The notes under the pieces are model-generated. The model was given only the letters and a program-made list of their open reading frames with translations. It did no database searches and was not told the DNA's origin. Below are positions 22,640 to 34,959 of a stretch of 64,000 nt of DNA, piece by piece (the first letter of the stretch is position 1; each line of letters opens with the position of its first letter). This stretch comes from Ligustrum vulgare (lineage: Eukaryota > Streptophyta > Magnoliopsida > Lamiales > Oleaceae): the NCBI GenBank assembly GCA_963555705.1, contig OY743172.1, positions 27,961,446 through 28,025,445 of the forward strand, given 5' to 3'. Both the position numbers and the translations under genes were made by a program.

Positions 22640-24390
22640 ATTGAATTCTTAAATGGTATGGTAGATATATTGTGCCGATTAGTGATCAATGAATAATCAA
22701 TTGAAAATGACAAAATTTCTTCAAAAAAAATAAAAAATGACAAGATAATAGATGACGACTCAACTCAACACATATCATGTGACATATCATCTATTTACCT
22801 TACATTTTCTCGTATTAAGCTCCAGGGCCCACCCACTTGACGAAAGGATGCAAATGACACACTTCCAATATAAACCATCCCTTTATAAACAAATTTATAT
22901 ACTTTACATTTCTTTAAATCATTTTTCATTAATACATTTTATCTCGAAAGCCTCACATTTTTTTATTTATAAACAAGAACAGCTTACAAACAGAGGTTGA
23001 AAGCTTAGCTCGGGCACACCAAAGCAAAATCTGGAAGAAATTTTTTATTTCAAGTAGAAAATTCTTTTATGCCACAATTTTCACCCTATTTTAGACTTTT
23101 TGAAAAGACATATAAATAGAAAATCAACTCTACATTATAGATTGGTCGAAGATTGATTTAAAGAACAAGAAACACAAGGAGAGTTCACATCAAGATTCAT
23201 GCAATAAAAATTCTTCTCCAATATTTTGTTTTTCGAGTGATAAATTTGACATCTTTATATTATTTTATTTTTATTAACATGTTAGGCTAAATTTCAAATT
23301 GTGCTAGTGTTTAAATTAATCTTTTTTATTTTCCTTATATTCTAGGATTTTGAATTCCTTTTAAAAACAATTTATTGATTTATTGAGTAATTAATACTTA
23401 AAAATTTATTTCAAGTAGAAAATTCTTTTGTGCCACGATGTTCACTCGATTTTGAACTTCTTGAAAATGCATATTAGTGTGTTCCCTAACGTAATTGTTA
23501 CAATTTATAAATCAATTTATAAACAATACAATTTTTCAAACCATTTTTTAAACATCCAAGTTTTCTCTCTCCATTTTTCAACCACACATCTTATTTTTTG
23601 AACAGTAAAAAATCGTTTATAAACTGTTAAAGTGTTACCAAAATAAAAATAAACTCTAACTTCTTGAAAAGACAAATAGAAATCAACTCTACATTATAGA
23701 TGGGTCGTTGATTGATTTAAAGAACAAGAAACACAAGGAGAGTTCACATCAAGATTCATGCAATAAAAATTCTTCTTCGATATTTTGTTTTTCGAGTGAT
23801 AAATTTGACATCTTTATATTATTTTCTTTTATTAACATTTTAAGCTAAATTTCAAATTGTGTTAGCATTTAAATTAATCTTTGTTATTTTCCTTATATTC
23901 TAGGATTTCGAATTCCTATTAAAAACAATTTATTGATTTATTGAGTAATTGATACTTTTCTTTCATGCATCTACTATTATTTGTGCGATGACCCTGTGAT
24001 ATTTTGTAATCCGTTCACTTGCAGTAAAGTTCTAAAGAAACAGGTCCTAATTTTTAAAAACTACTAGATTTCATACTCCTCCCTATGCATTATGCACCAT
24101 GACACAGAATGGAAACACGTTTTGAACCTGTTTGGTAATGTAAAAAAATTTGGTTTTTATAGTTTATTTTTTATTTTTTTATGAATGTGTGGTTTAAAAA
24201 TATTTGAAAGTAAAAAATGGTGGACTTGACTAAGAATGAATGGTTGAGATTGATTTTAAAAAATTGTAGTAAAAATTTTACTTTTATCAAACAAGCTCTG
24301 AAAGTCTTATTTTATATGAGGCTGACAACTTTATACATTTTTCTATAATTTTTCCATTTATTTTTTTATTTTTTCCATACCAAACAGGCA
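22640..24390. repeat. Direct repeats of about 360 bp, second copy interrupted
   Basis: A segment starting TTTATTTCAAGTAGAAAATT (about 23045-23400) is repeated from 23404. The repeat is interrupted at about 23471-23655 by an AT-rich insert and then resumes with GAAAAGACAAATAGAAATCA, continuing through AAGAACAAGAAACACAAGGA and GGAGAGTTCACATCAAGATT to about 23960. The rest of the interval is AT-rich without genes. The repeated body has no recognised coding content; it could be solo ends of an unclassified retroelement. Confidence 0.65.
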
Positions 24391-24404
24391 CTAAGATAAA
24401 ATAC

Positions 24405-24405
<1 letters not shown>

Positions 24406-24450
<45 letters not shown>
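24406..24450. repeat. (ACAT)n(AT)n microsatellite
   Basis: Four ACAT units run into about 15 AT units. Located downstream of the PP2C exon. Confidence 0.9.
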
Positions 24451-24453
<3 letters not shown>

Positions 24454-24992
24454 CTTAAAAAACAAAGAATTTGATATTTTCGAAGTAAAATATATTCTTA
24501 AAAAATGATTTGAGAAAATTTGTATCCTTGAAAAATAGTTTGAGAAATAAAGTAATTTACCAGCGTGCGCCAACGCAACGCAAGCTACGGACCTACGGTA
24601 TGCTGTTGATGTCTATCCACGGCCGACCTTCAAATTCTAGATTGATCAAAACTATTGATTAATTTTATTCCAAATACAGGAACTGACCCTTAAAGTTTAT
24701 AAAGAGGAGTATGAGAGAAAAAAATTGAGTTAGAGATCCACCGAAGTGGGTAGCCTTAACCGTATGTGTATGGTAACAGGTAAAGCCCGAAGGCTATTCC
24801 CGTCCCTGTCGGGGGAGATGCCAACCATCTCTCCTTTCTATGAACACAGCCTATTTGTTTAAAATTTCATGTATAAAGAAATTTATAATCTATTGGTCTT
24901 TCGATGTGGGATAACTTGAAAGAGAAACCCCCCAAACCCTCAAACTTGTGTGACATTAAAAAAGAAGAACCAATGAACGAGAATCCAACGGA

Positions 24993-25321
24993 TCAAGACA
25001 GTTTCCTAAGATCAATCACAACCACACTGATATTGTCCGAACTCCTCCTAGCCAAAGCCATTTTGGTGAGGAGCACTGATGCATCTGAACAAGCCTTATC
25101 GGAATTTTCCCCAGCACCACCGTCAAGATTTTCCAACAGCGGCCCACTGGTGGCAACCGCCTTCCCTTTTAAGCACATCCGAGCTACCCCACATGCAGTT
25201 TCATTTGACACCACGTCCCACAACCCATCGCTTGCCAATACCAAGCACTCGTCTTCTGCACTCCGCTCTGTAATTGTTACTTCCGGCTCACAACTAACGT
25301 ATGGCTTCAGATAATTATCAC
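24993..25321 (-). pseudogene. Terminal exon of a clade-A protein phosphatase 2C
   Basis: Minus-strand exon preceded by an acceptor (CTATAG ending at 25322) and opening in phase as GDNYLKPYV. It continues CEPEVTITERSAEDE, then the PP2C block LASDGLWDVVSNETACGVAR (metal-binding Asp in DG), then SDKACSDASVLLTKMALARR and SSDNISVVVIDLRK, with a stop at 24993-24995. The closest family is clade-A PP2Cs of the AHG3/PP2CA type, which restrain SnRK2 kinases in abscisic-acid signalling. The exon itself has no stop or frameshift. No earlier exon (for example the DGHG motif exon) is recognisable in the next 38 kb on this strand, which is filled by hAT, MULE and other elements. It is probably a truncated gene, or one whose 5' part was displaced. 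Confidence 0.85.
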
Positions 25322-25329
25322 CTATAGTA

Positions 25330-25687
25330 ATAAGAATATATTATCGTGAGGAAATGAAATTCCTTCTTTTTAATTTTAGTAAAAACCAATTTTGAGAGTA
25401 AGTTAAACGACACGGTTGTAGATTAATTGAAATCATTTCTAGTTTACAAGTATTATAAATAAAAGGGGTTTTGAGTTAAAAAGACTTGTCAAAGCATAAC
25501 ATTAGTAAAATAGATCTCCATCTACTATATTTTGATAAATAGATTTTCTCCATAAATAAAAAAGAAAAGAAGTTAGACATTGTCTATAATATCCATGTTT
25601 GCCAAATCACCTTGAAACCTAGTATACAACCAAACAAGTCCTAATTATTTAACCCAACAATTCATTTCTCGTTTTCTTCTCTGGATA
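25330..25687. other. Spacer between PP2C exon and hAT element
   Basis: About 360 bp of AT-rich DNA, presumably PP2C intron remnant up to the 8-bp target copy of the hAT. No exon with donor or acceptor and PP2C motif is seen. Confidence 0.5.
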
Positions 25688-25695
25688 GTTCATGT

Positions 25696-26758
25696 TAGGG
25701 CTGTACAACGAAACAGTCAAACCGCCAAACCGATATCAAACCGCAATTTCGAAACCGTTGGTTCGGATCCACGCGGACCCGTCAACGTTTCGGTTTTGAC
25801 CCAAACCGAACCGCTTTCAAATGGGTTGGTTTAGGTTTCATTTTTCAAAACCCGTTTCAAACCGCCAACCCGCTAAAAAATTAAAATTAAAATTTAATTT
25901 TTTAATTGCAAAAATACAAAAAAAAATTATTGTTTTTATTTCCAGTTTTACACTTTTATTTTCAATTTATATGAAGGGGCACCTTGCTTTTCCTTTATTG
26001 TTAAGAAAGGCATGTTGCTAGTGCTAACAACTAAGTACTACCGATGACTTTCTTACTTTATTTGTTTTTTATCCTATGATTTTTTTTTTGGGAGTATGCA
26101 TAAACTTGCTCATTATTTATTTTTTCTTGGTTATAATATTTGTCTTCTGTTAATTTAGCAAGTCATGACTTGAGTATATATGGTTATCTAAGCAAAATTA
26201 GTTGTACTTGAGATCTTTTATCATCAGTTGTAATTCATCAAATTCTAAATTCCTAAAACATCATTCTTTCATCATGTAGTTCAGTAGTTTTACTTGGAAT
26301 ACAGTATATTTGAGTTTAAGTTGTTTTGTTGTGAAATAATAGGAAAATCTAACTTGAGAATGGATTATGTTATCTATTAGGTTTTTTTGATATTATTGTG
26401 ATCATTTGTTTGTGATTGTGCCTTTGTATCTATTTTAGAAGTTGTTTACCCATATATTTTAATTTTGTTAGTCTTATAACATCTATCTGTAATGTCGTTG
26501 GGTTATTTACAATTAATTTTGATGTCTTAATTCAAAATTCTATTTCAATAGTTATTTTAACTCGATTTATATATATTAGTTTAGTTTCGTTTACAAACCG
26601 CGGTTTAAAACCGCACCAAACAGCAAAAAATGGTTTGGTTTGGTTTGGTTTAGGAAATAAAATGGTTTGGTTTGGGTTGGAAAAATCTCAAACCGCTTTA
26701 AACGGTTTGGTTTGAAAAATTATCAAAAACCGCCCAAACCAAACCGTTTACACTCCTA
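25696..26758. mobile_element. Non-autonomous hAT element, 1.06 kb
   Basis: The ends are imperfect terminal inverted repeats: TAGGGCTGTACAACG at the left, and CGTTTACACTCCTA at the right. Both have GGTTTGG/CCAAACC-rich subterminal regions. The flanking 8-bp duplication is GTTCATGT (25688-25695) and GTTCATGC (26759-26766), one mismatch. Eight-base target duplications and these termini fit the hAT superfamily. No transposase is encoded. Relatives in the window are 52575-53228 and the right-end fragment 61915-62084. Confidence 0.88.
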
Positions 26759-27011
26759 GTTCATGCTCTTACATTTATCTTCTTCTTCACTTGTTTTCTT
26801 CTACATAAAAGCCTAACAATCATATTATTATTTGTCATTCTCTTTTACCCATTGAAACTTGAGTGGTGTGTAAAAATGGTTAAATAATCCACATTTTGGA
26901 TTTACAATTGGAGAAGAAAAAAGGTACACATTAAAATCATTTCCTATAATTTTTTTGCTACATTTTTTGTTCTGGTGCATTATACAGTACCGATTTATAT
27001 ATTTGTTTACG

Positions 27012-27215
27012 AATTTGCCATAACGTCATGAATGCCGTTATCTGTGATGTATAACGGCACTCGTGCCGTTATCTTTTTTTTTTTCACTGTCAGTATGTAT
27101 ATAACATTCAGGGTTTACAAAATTGTTGCTGATATATGCATTTGTTTAAAAATTTGTCATAACGTCATATTTGCCGTTATCTTTGATCTATAACGGCACG
27201 CATGTCGTTATCTAA
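27012..27215 (+). repeat. Upstream palindrome cluster of the MULE
   Basis: Two pairs of short palindromes of the form ATAACGGCA-N4-TGCCGTTAT lie upstream of the transposase: AACGTCATGAATGCCGTTAT and ATAACGGCACTCGTGCCGTTAT at 27018-27072, and the same pair again at 27157-27212. Within each pair the centres are about 33 bp apart. The same paired motif is multiplied downstream of the transposase, linking this DNA to the MULE. Confidence 0.85.
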
Positions 27216-27422
27216 TTTTTGACTGACACCATATACCTAGCATTGATTGTGATAATTGGCTTTGAAAATATGACTAATTTAGTACTATTAGACATAGGTT
27301 AATAGTTAGCATTCTTCATGTATTGAGTGAAAAATTTATTTTTTTGCATTTTGACATGTATAGTGTAGTACTATTATGATATAATAAATTGAAATCTATT
27401 TGTTTTATGTTGAATTGCAGTG

Positions 27423-29806
27423 ATGGATGTGTTGGACAAGGTGTGGATATCAGTTTGTTATTTTGTTGAGTTTGTGGAGAAAGAATGCGGTGGGTGGACA
27501 TGGAGGCATATAGGCAATGGTCCAGCAAATGTGACTCCTATTCTTGTTTCAAAAACCACTACATTTGCAGAGCTAGATGTTAAAGTTCGAGGGGTTTTGG
27601 AGTTTGATTCTAGGTTATATGATATAGAGATGGCAACCGTTATCCGTGGCATGTCTAATGTTCCAGTTCCCCCAACGAAGATTGATTGTGACAACAATGT
27701 ACGGTGGTATCTCTCTATTTGTAGAGAAGTTCCCCTTTGTGTTACCCTTTTGAAGAAAGATGTTGACGAGTATGAAGAAAGTGATGGTTTAAGAGAGAAC
27801 AAAGAGCGTGCTACTATTGCATCACATGGTGATTCACTGAGTGAAATGCAAACAGAATGTAGTAATATGGGAGATGAAATTGCTGATGGAAACTTTGTTG
27901 ATTGGGATGGTTTGAGTATAATTCCATTTAGCCCTAGAAGACAAGAACTTCACGAAATTTCTCCTGTGACAGTTGTGCATGATGAAAATGTGTATACACC
28001 TGAAGTTGTTACCTACAACAACATTGAGAATTTAACTGCAAATTTAAGTTCAATCCCTTGTGGACCATCATCGAGGATTCCTGAATCTGAGGATTTGCAA
28101 GTGAAACAATTGTTCCCTACCAAAAAAGCTTTGTTATCGAAGTTGTATTTACTTGCACTCAGGTATCACTTCGAGTTTAAAGTGAAGAATTCAAACCAAT
28201 CTGTTTATGCAGTTGTTTGTCTGGAGACAAACTGTAAGTGGCGTATGCGGGCAACAAAGTTGAAAGAATCCGTTATGTTTCAAGTTCGAACCTACTATAG
28301 TCATCACACCTGCTCCATGAGTGTTCGTCGTCGAGATCATCGACATGCTAGCTATTTAGTGATTGGAGCTCACATTGCCTCCAATTTTGAAGATGCCAGA
28401 AGAGTTTATAGACCGAGAAACATCATCAATGATATTCGTGAAGAGTTCGGCATAACAATAACCTATAATAAGGCATATACGACAATGTATTTTGCATATG
28501 GACTCATCCGAGGGACTCCTGATGATAGTTATGCTAAATTACCTTCGTATTGTCATGTTTTGGAGCAAAAAAATCCCCGTACAATTACCTTCATTGAAAC
28601 TGATGATAGTATGCATTTCAAGTACTTTTTCATGGCCCTAGGACAAAGTATACGTGGATATCAAACCTCAATGCGACGAGTAATATGTGTAGATGGAACA
28701 TTGATAACATCCAGATATCGAGGAACTCTACTTGTAGCAACCTGTCAAGATGCAAATATTCAAATTTATCCACTTGCATGGGGTATAGTTGACTCGGAGA
28801 ATGAGGCTTCTTGGACTTGGTTCTTTCATAACTTGCGGGAAATAACTGGTGACTCGCAGGAACTAGTGATTGTTTCGGATCGTGGTAAAAGCATACCTCA
28901 TCCATTTAGTAATGTCTACCAATTTGCACATCATGTAAATTGTATATGGCACTTGAATAATAACTTGAAGACTACATTTCCAAAAGCTGATTTGTCCTTG
29001 TTATTCAGAAAGGCGGCAGAAGCTTACACCATAATAGAATTCGAGGCATACATGGCAGCGCTTTGTGGTAAAAAAAAGGGCATCAGAGACTACTTGGAAA
29101 AGGATGTTGGTGGTTTCCATTATTGAAGTAGGGCACATTCAAAAGGAGTTAGATATAATATCATGACAACAAACAACGCAGAATCTTTGAATTCCACGTT
29201 GAAGGAGGCCCGTGATTTTCCTATACTAGGGTTGATTGAATATATTCGATAGGTGTTGCAAAAATGGTACTATGAAAGGCATGTTGAGGTAGAAAAATGC
29301 ACAACCCAACCCAACTCACCCCACCTATGGAGGATAAGATGTACTTAAAGTATAACCAGTCACACGGGTGGAACGTGATTCAAATATCAGGAAATGAGTT
29401 TCAAGTAGTTAAAAATTTGGAATCATACATCGTAAACTTGGAAGAATACATATGTACTTGTAGGCGATTTGATTTAGATAAATTTCCTTGCCAACATGCA
29501 ATTGCTGCAGCAAAGCAGAATGGTCCTGATGGTTATGAGCTTTGCTCTCCTTTCTATACCACATTTTGTTGGAGACAAGCTTATTCGGAATTTATATATC
29601 CATTACCAAATGAGAATGAGTGGGGAATTCCTGAGGAAGTTAGATCAAGAATCGTTTTGCGTCCATTATCAAGACGACCTGCTGGACGCCCACCGAAACA
29701 GCGAAAAAAATCAATTGGAGAGGTACACAGGCCTCGTAAATGTAGTAGGTGTATGAAGATGGGCCACAACCGGAGTACTTGTACAAATCCTTTATCGGCT
29801 ACATAG
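27423..29806 (+). pseudogene. MULE (mudrA-type) transposase
   Basis: Mutator-like DDE transposase. The ATG at 27423 follows an acceptor TTGCAG ending at 27420, suggesting a 5'-leader intron. The order is: an N-terminal PB1-like/unknown region (1-115); the MuDR DNA-binding zinc module (ETNCKWRMRATK, YYSHHTC); the MULE domain with VICVDGTLITSRYRG (first Asp), LVIVSDRGKSI (second Asp), CIWHLNNNLK, and IIEFEAYMA (candidate Glu). Then comes a SWIM finger (YICTCRRFDLDKFPCQHA) and a C-terminal CCHC-like knuckle (KCSRCMKMGHNRSTC). Stops at 29124-29126 (TGA for Trp in HY-W-SRAH) and 29250-29252 (TAG for Gln in IR-Q-VLQKW), plus a 5-bp CCAAC gain near 29305, break it. It is otherwise full length. The neighbouring ULP gene points to the KAONASHI/VANDAL type of MULE. 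Confidence 0.9.
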
Positions 29807-29925
29807 AGATGGATGCACTTTATGTAGTAATTGAACATCCTTTTGATAAAATATGTAATTTGCATTTCAAGTTTTTAATACATTTTAGTATTGTTGAAAC
29901 TGTGAATTTTACTGTTATGCATGTT

Positions 29926-31140
29926 GTAGTAGATAAATATCGTAACAAGTAGTTAACAGATATGTTCATCAAGTTGTTGTTATAATATGTCAGCATAACG
30001 GCACAGATGTCGTTATGCAATCACTAAAACGGAAAACGTGCCGTTATGTTCATAAACGGGCTTGCAGTCATTTGCATCAGCACAGCATGTCTTATTTTTT
30101 TAGAAAATCAGTCTAACAAGTATGTGTATCCATTTCTATGTCGTTCGGAAGAGTTTAGGTCAACAACGGCACAAAAGCCATTACGGGTACACTAAAGTGG
30201 CATACTGTCGTTATACTCATAATTTTATACTTGTCACTCATTTTGATCAGCACACCTCATCTCTACATGTAACAGGGAGATAAATTCTTTTTTAACGTTG
30301 TAGCAGATAAATATCGTAACAGGTAGTTAACAGATTTTTTCTTCAAGTTTTGGTTATAATCTGTCAGCATAACGGCACAGATGCCGTTATGCAATCACTA
30401 AAACGGCAAACGTGCCGTTATGTTCATAATCGGACTTGCAGTCATTTGCATCAGTATAGCATGTCTTATTTTTTTAGAAAATCAGTCTAACAAGTCTGTG
30501 TATCCATTTCTATGTCGTTCGGAAGAGTTTAGGTCAATAACGGCACAAAAGCCGTTACGGGTACACTAAACCGTCATACTGCCGTTATACTCATAATTTT
30601 ATACTTCTCACTCATTTTGATCAGCACACCTCATCTCTACATGTAACAGGGAGATAAATTCTTTTTTAACGTTGTAGCAGATAAATATCGTAACAGGTAG
30701 TTAACAGATCTTTTCTTCAAGTTTTGGTTATAATCTGTCAGCATAACGGCACAGATGCGGTTATCCAATCACTAAAACGGCAAACGTGCCGTTATGTTCA
30801 TAAACCGGACTTGCAGTCATTTGCATCAGCACAGCATGTCTTATTTTTTTAGAAAATCAGTCTAACAAGTCTGTTTATCCATTTCTATGTCGTTCGGAAG
30901 AGTTTAGGTCAATAACGGCACAAAAGCCGTTACGGGTACACTAAAGCGGCATACTGCCGTTATGGCCATAACCAGACTTGTCATTCATTTGTATCAGCAC
31001 TAAACGTGTTATTTTTTATAATATGACTCTAACAAGCCTATGTATTCATTTTCATGTCGTTCCGAACAGTTTATACCCATAACGGCAGAAATGCCGTTAT
31101 GGGAACAATAGAGCGGCGTACGTGTCGTTATAATCATACC
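29926..31140 (+). repeat. 374-bp tandem repeats carrying paired palindromes
   Basis: The marker AGATAAATAT occurs at 29931, 30305 and 30679, giving an exact 374-bp period. Each unit carries two palindrome pairs: one of ATAACGGCACAGATGCCGTT type with ACGGCAAACGTGCCGTTA, and one of AACGGCACAAAAGCCGTTAC type with GGCATACTGCCGTTAT. Centres within a pair are about 33 bp apart. The third copy is followed by a diverged half-unit to about 31140 with another pair (ATAACGGCAGAAATGCCGTT). The array lies directly 3' of the transposase stop and between the two convergent genes. Confidence 0.93.
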
Positions 31141-31326
31141 TTACTAATTTAATGCTTTAATCGATCCCCATATATGTTAACATTCGAAAACAAACAAAAT
31201 TAAAGTATTAGTTGTTACAATGACACTAATGATGCTTCGTTTTTAAGATTTCATAATAAAATAAATCAAGTAACTTAAAGGATGCATGTTGTGTTTATGA
31301 TGGATTAGATACAATAGACTAGTTAC

Positions 31327-31670
31327 CTTTCTACTTGAGCATTCTTCTACTCCGATATCCAAAAATCACATCCATATGTCCAAAAGTACGTAAATGTCGT
31401 AACTACACAAGTAAAAACCCATTCGGTTGCATTTAAAGTCATTACGGCAACCCTGCCGTTACGGCAGAACTAGAACGAAATGCATGCCGCTATCCTTTCT
31501 ACTTGAGCATTCTTCTACTCCGACACCCGAAAACCACATCCAAATGTCCAGAAGTACATACATATCGCAAATACATAACTTGAAACATGTCCGGTTGCAT
31601 TTAAAGGTATAACGACATGCATGCCGTTACGACAGAACTAGAACGACATGCGTGCCGCTATTCTTTCTAC
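31327..31670 (+). repeat. 170-bp tandem repeats with related palindromes
   Basis: Two copies, at about 31327-31494 and 31495-31666, share TTTCTACTTGAGCATTCTTC, GGTTGCATTTAAAG and a palindrome pair (TTACGGCAACCCTGCCGTTA then CGGCAGAACTAGAACGAAAT with GCATGCCGCTAT). A third partial copy starts near 31667. The body is unrelated to the 374-bp repeat, yet the short palindrome is the same, so the motif rather than the repeat body appears to be what is conserved. Confidence 0.85.
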
Positions 31671-31913
31671 TTAAGCATTCTTCTAATAACCTGTATAAAT
31701 AACAACTTAAACTTAACGGAAATCTGATTAGCCATTCACATCTCAAAATCAAATCCATAAACAGTAACCTGTACACTGAAAAGCACCTATACACAAAAAT
31801 CGACCTTACAAAAACTTGTACATAAACCGAACATATTAACCATTAACATAAAACAACTTCACATCTCAAAAAAACTATTGAAGAATAGTATGTTGAAATC
31901 AGTAATACACATT

Positions 31914-34900
31914 CTAAGGGTCGAATTCCCCTCCAAAGATCTCAGCTGCCATTTTCTGCCTCCACATTAGCATATACTGAGGTTGCACAAGATGCAGGTA
32001 AAGTCCAGCTACAGAAAATTCAATGAACTTCACTGTGAAGACTCCACAATCTGATCTGTAAAAAGAAATTAAAGAGTGTTTTAGTCCAAACATCAACATT
32101 TTTAAGAACAGTATTTCGCCAACAATGAATACATGCCAAAATGGTGTTTAAGTTAAAAAATTTACCCATTATCTTGTACTGGAAGCTTCTTCACCCTGTG
32201 ATGCGTAAACATTGATGTGCTATAGTTTCCATCGACATGTTTTTTTAGAAGCCATGGTAAGACCACCTTCAAGGGCTTCATGTAGTTGGCAAGGTTGTTT
32301 TCGCATACTCTACTCGTTAAGCTATCGAATATGCTAATTTTTCGCTCTTCCAAGTCAACCTCAAGTGCAAACCAATGTGACTGAGGGACACAGTATGGAA
32401 TATAGAGATAGCGACAACTCATCCTAGGTTTCCCAATACTGGGAGTTGCCCCTTCAACGTAATTCACCAACACCTTGGAAAACTGGTACTCCGACTTACT
32501 TTGACCTAACTTTTCCATATTCTTGTACGCGCTTTCCACAAATTGCCAGAAATTGGAGTCGAGAACAGCGCAATCATGTCGAAAGAGATCTGCATATTTA
32601 ACTGCTCGCTCGCTGATGTGAAATAATGCAGAGTCCACATGCTGTACATAAACATGCAATTAATAAATTGAAATGACCAAAAAATATAGTAAGCTGTCAA
32701 CATTTTTACTTACATCGCCATTAAGCCACCCAGATTGATCAAGAAGATCGTCAAAAAATTTCCTCCCAACATCACAAATTGCCAATGCAACTGCATCCCT
32801 ATAACATCATTTGCACTACAAATAAGTCAGCAATATAGTAGATGAAGACCCTACACTAGGTTAACTGAAGGAAGAGAAAAACATACCTTGGTGAAGCTTT
32901 TTCCAACCACTCATTCAAGTCACTCGCTTTTGCAGGATCTAGTTCTCGGAAGGGATCAAAAACAGTGACATTCTTGAACTTCCTTATCTTCAATGGATTG
33001 GTCCACGGGGTACGTAATGATTTCCCCTTCCTTCTTTTCCTTTGGCCTCTACCTTTTGGAGATTCCTCATCTGTCTGATCCTCAAGAAAAATAGTAGAAG
33101 ATTCTCCAACTTGATCTACAAATTGGTTAACCATGTATGATATGCATTGACCAGTACATCAAAAGTCTATTTCTTTATTCAATCTACAAATTATATACCT
33201 CCATGAGAGGTTTCTACATGCTGCTCCAGACTTTTTGACATCACAATGTCAACAGGTTCATGCTCTACCATTCGGTGCTCAGAATCTGGGATCAAAATGC
33301 GAGGCATTCCTCGGTACAACATGATGGCAGTTGAAGGATTCGAGACAATGCCTATGAAGGGAGATCAATCGAAACTTGATTAAGTTTAAGAAATTATAGA
33401 ACTAAAAAATATAAAATCACGACAAAAAAAAAAAAAAAACCCTTCACCAATAGCATCCCTTGGCCCTTCACGTTGAATTGGCGTGGCTTACTCCTCTTCA
33501 TAGGTGCGTTCTTCCACAATATTGGAATTCTTAACTGCATCCTGGACAACATGGGCTTCTTCTTGCTCCTTATTATCTTCCTCTTGCCTCCCTTTCTCTT
33601 CGGGCACACTGCCCTCATGATGAGGTGAATAGGTATCAAATCCCCTCATTTCTGACTGATATGCACCCTTATCTGACCGAAAGCCACCACTTTCAATGAA
33701 CTGTAGAATTCTATCAAGTTTGGTCTCAATGCGATCACATCGACCATTTATCCTCCTCTCCATTTCTCTCATTTCTTGCATGATTACCTCCAATCCATCA
33801 TTGTTATGAGAGGAGGATGGTTTGTCATATGGCTGCTGGTGCTTGGAAATATCAGGTTCATCTTTCTCAGGCTCCTCCCCTCCATCTTCATTGAAAATAT
33901 TATCTACCCTAGAGTCTTCCGCATCATCAAATGGTGTGATTCCCAGGTAGAATTCTTCATCAGCTTCTTCTGATGAAGCCACTAGTGTCCGCTTCACCCT
34001 GAAGTTCCTCATTTCAATTTCACTCTCTAAGAACCTGTTCACCGTTTCTCCATCGAGTTTTGGATGCTGAAAATCCCACCCCGACATTCTTGGGATTCTG
34101 TCACCTTCCAATCTCTGACCAAACTCCTGCCCAAGAGCAGGAATCGCTTCAAATGCCCAAATCTGTAGAAATAAAAACAAAGATGGTCAATTTATTGATT
34201 TAAACATCATATAAACAATTAAATCAATTTAACTGTTACCATGATTGCAAGAGGAAATCCGTGAAAATTGTAGGGATATCGTTCATTTCTTTCATATTTT
34301 TTCACCGTTTCTCCCAAATTGCGTTTGAATATCCCAATTGTACATTCATAGGATCTCTTTCCCCAAGCATAATTGTCGAAGCGATCCATATCCTCAACCA
34401 AATAAAACCACCATAAGTTAAGAGTCGTGTTCTCTTCCGCAGCTAACAAAACATATGCTAAAATTAATAAAAGGCCCAGCTTCAACTTGTCCGGCTGGTG
34501 AGTACACATTTGGAATGTACTTAACAATTGCTTTCTAGTCACTTTTCCTTTGCACTTCTTAAAGTAATTTTGCATCAGATAACTATTTAGGCCTAAGTTC
34601 TCATCCTCAAATTCCAAATCTCCAGCTTTAAAGCCAGTAACTAAAATAAATTCTTCAAGCCCAAATCTAGTAAGTCTGTTACCAAATCTGAACCATACTT
34701 CTTTCTCTTTTGTTGTTCTCACCGCCCTAAGAATGATTTGATGAACCATTTGAAGGGACATTTTGATTTCAGCAACGTCCAACAGGTGGCCAAAACAAGA
34801 CTCCCTAAATTGCTCTTTATGCTTAGCATCCAAACTATAATACACCTCAGTTACAATCTGAAGCCTACATCTATTACTTATTTTGCCTCGAACTCTGTCT

Positions 34901-34940
34901 TTCACATCAACAACATACTCCATTGAAAAGCCTATCTGCA
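31914..34940 (-). CDS. DUF1985 / ULP1-like cysteine protease gene of the MULE
   Basis: Multi-exon gene convergent with the transposase. Exons by splice sites: 34240-about 34937, 33492-34162, 33199-33351, 32887-33115, 32714-32798, 32166-32641, 31914-32055. The first exon carries a DUF1985-type domain (EVWFRFGNRLTRFGLEEFIL, YNFHGFPLAIM|IWAFEAIPAL). The middle exons are acidic and basic linker (QRKRRKGKSLRTP). The last two form the C48 protease: His in SHWFALEVDLEE, Asp in KISIFDSLTS, Gln in LPVQDNG, Cys in SDCGVFTVKF, so the catalytic set is complete. ULP1 enzymes cleave SUMO conjugates; ULP-like genes are known in KAONASHI MULEs. All junctions from exon 3 on close in phase, but exon 2 to exon 3 is one base out with the donor I chose, so this junction is wrong or broken. 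The start may be ATG 34923 or an upstream exon joined at the acceptor near 34938. Confidence 0.8.
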
Positions 34941-34959
34941 AAGACAAAGCGAGGAAAGG

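Noticed and set aside
24725..24845. GC-richer structured stretch downstream of the PP2C stop, considered as a tRNA or snoRNA
   Set aside because: No acceptor stem, anticodon arm or C/D or H/ACA boxes that fit; more likely 3' UTR.
27012..31670. Regular short palindromes considered as a CRISPR array
   Set aside because: Plant nuclear DNA, the motif is palindromic and occurs in pairs inside longer tandem repeats, spacers are repeated rather than unique, and there are no cas genes.
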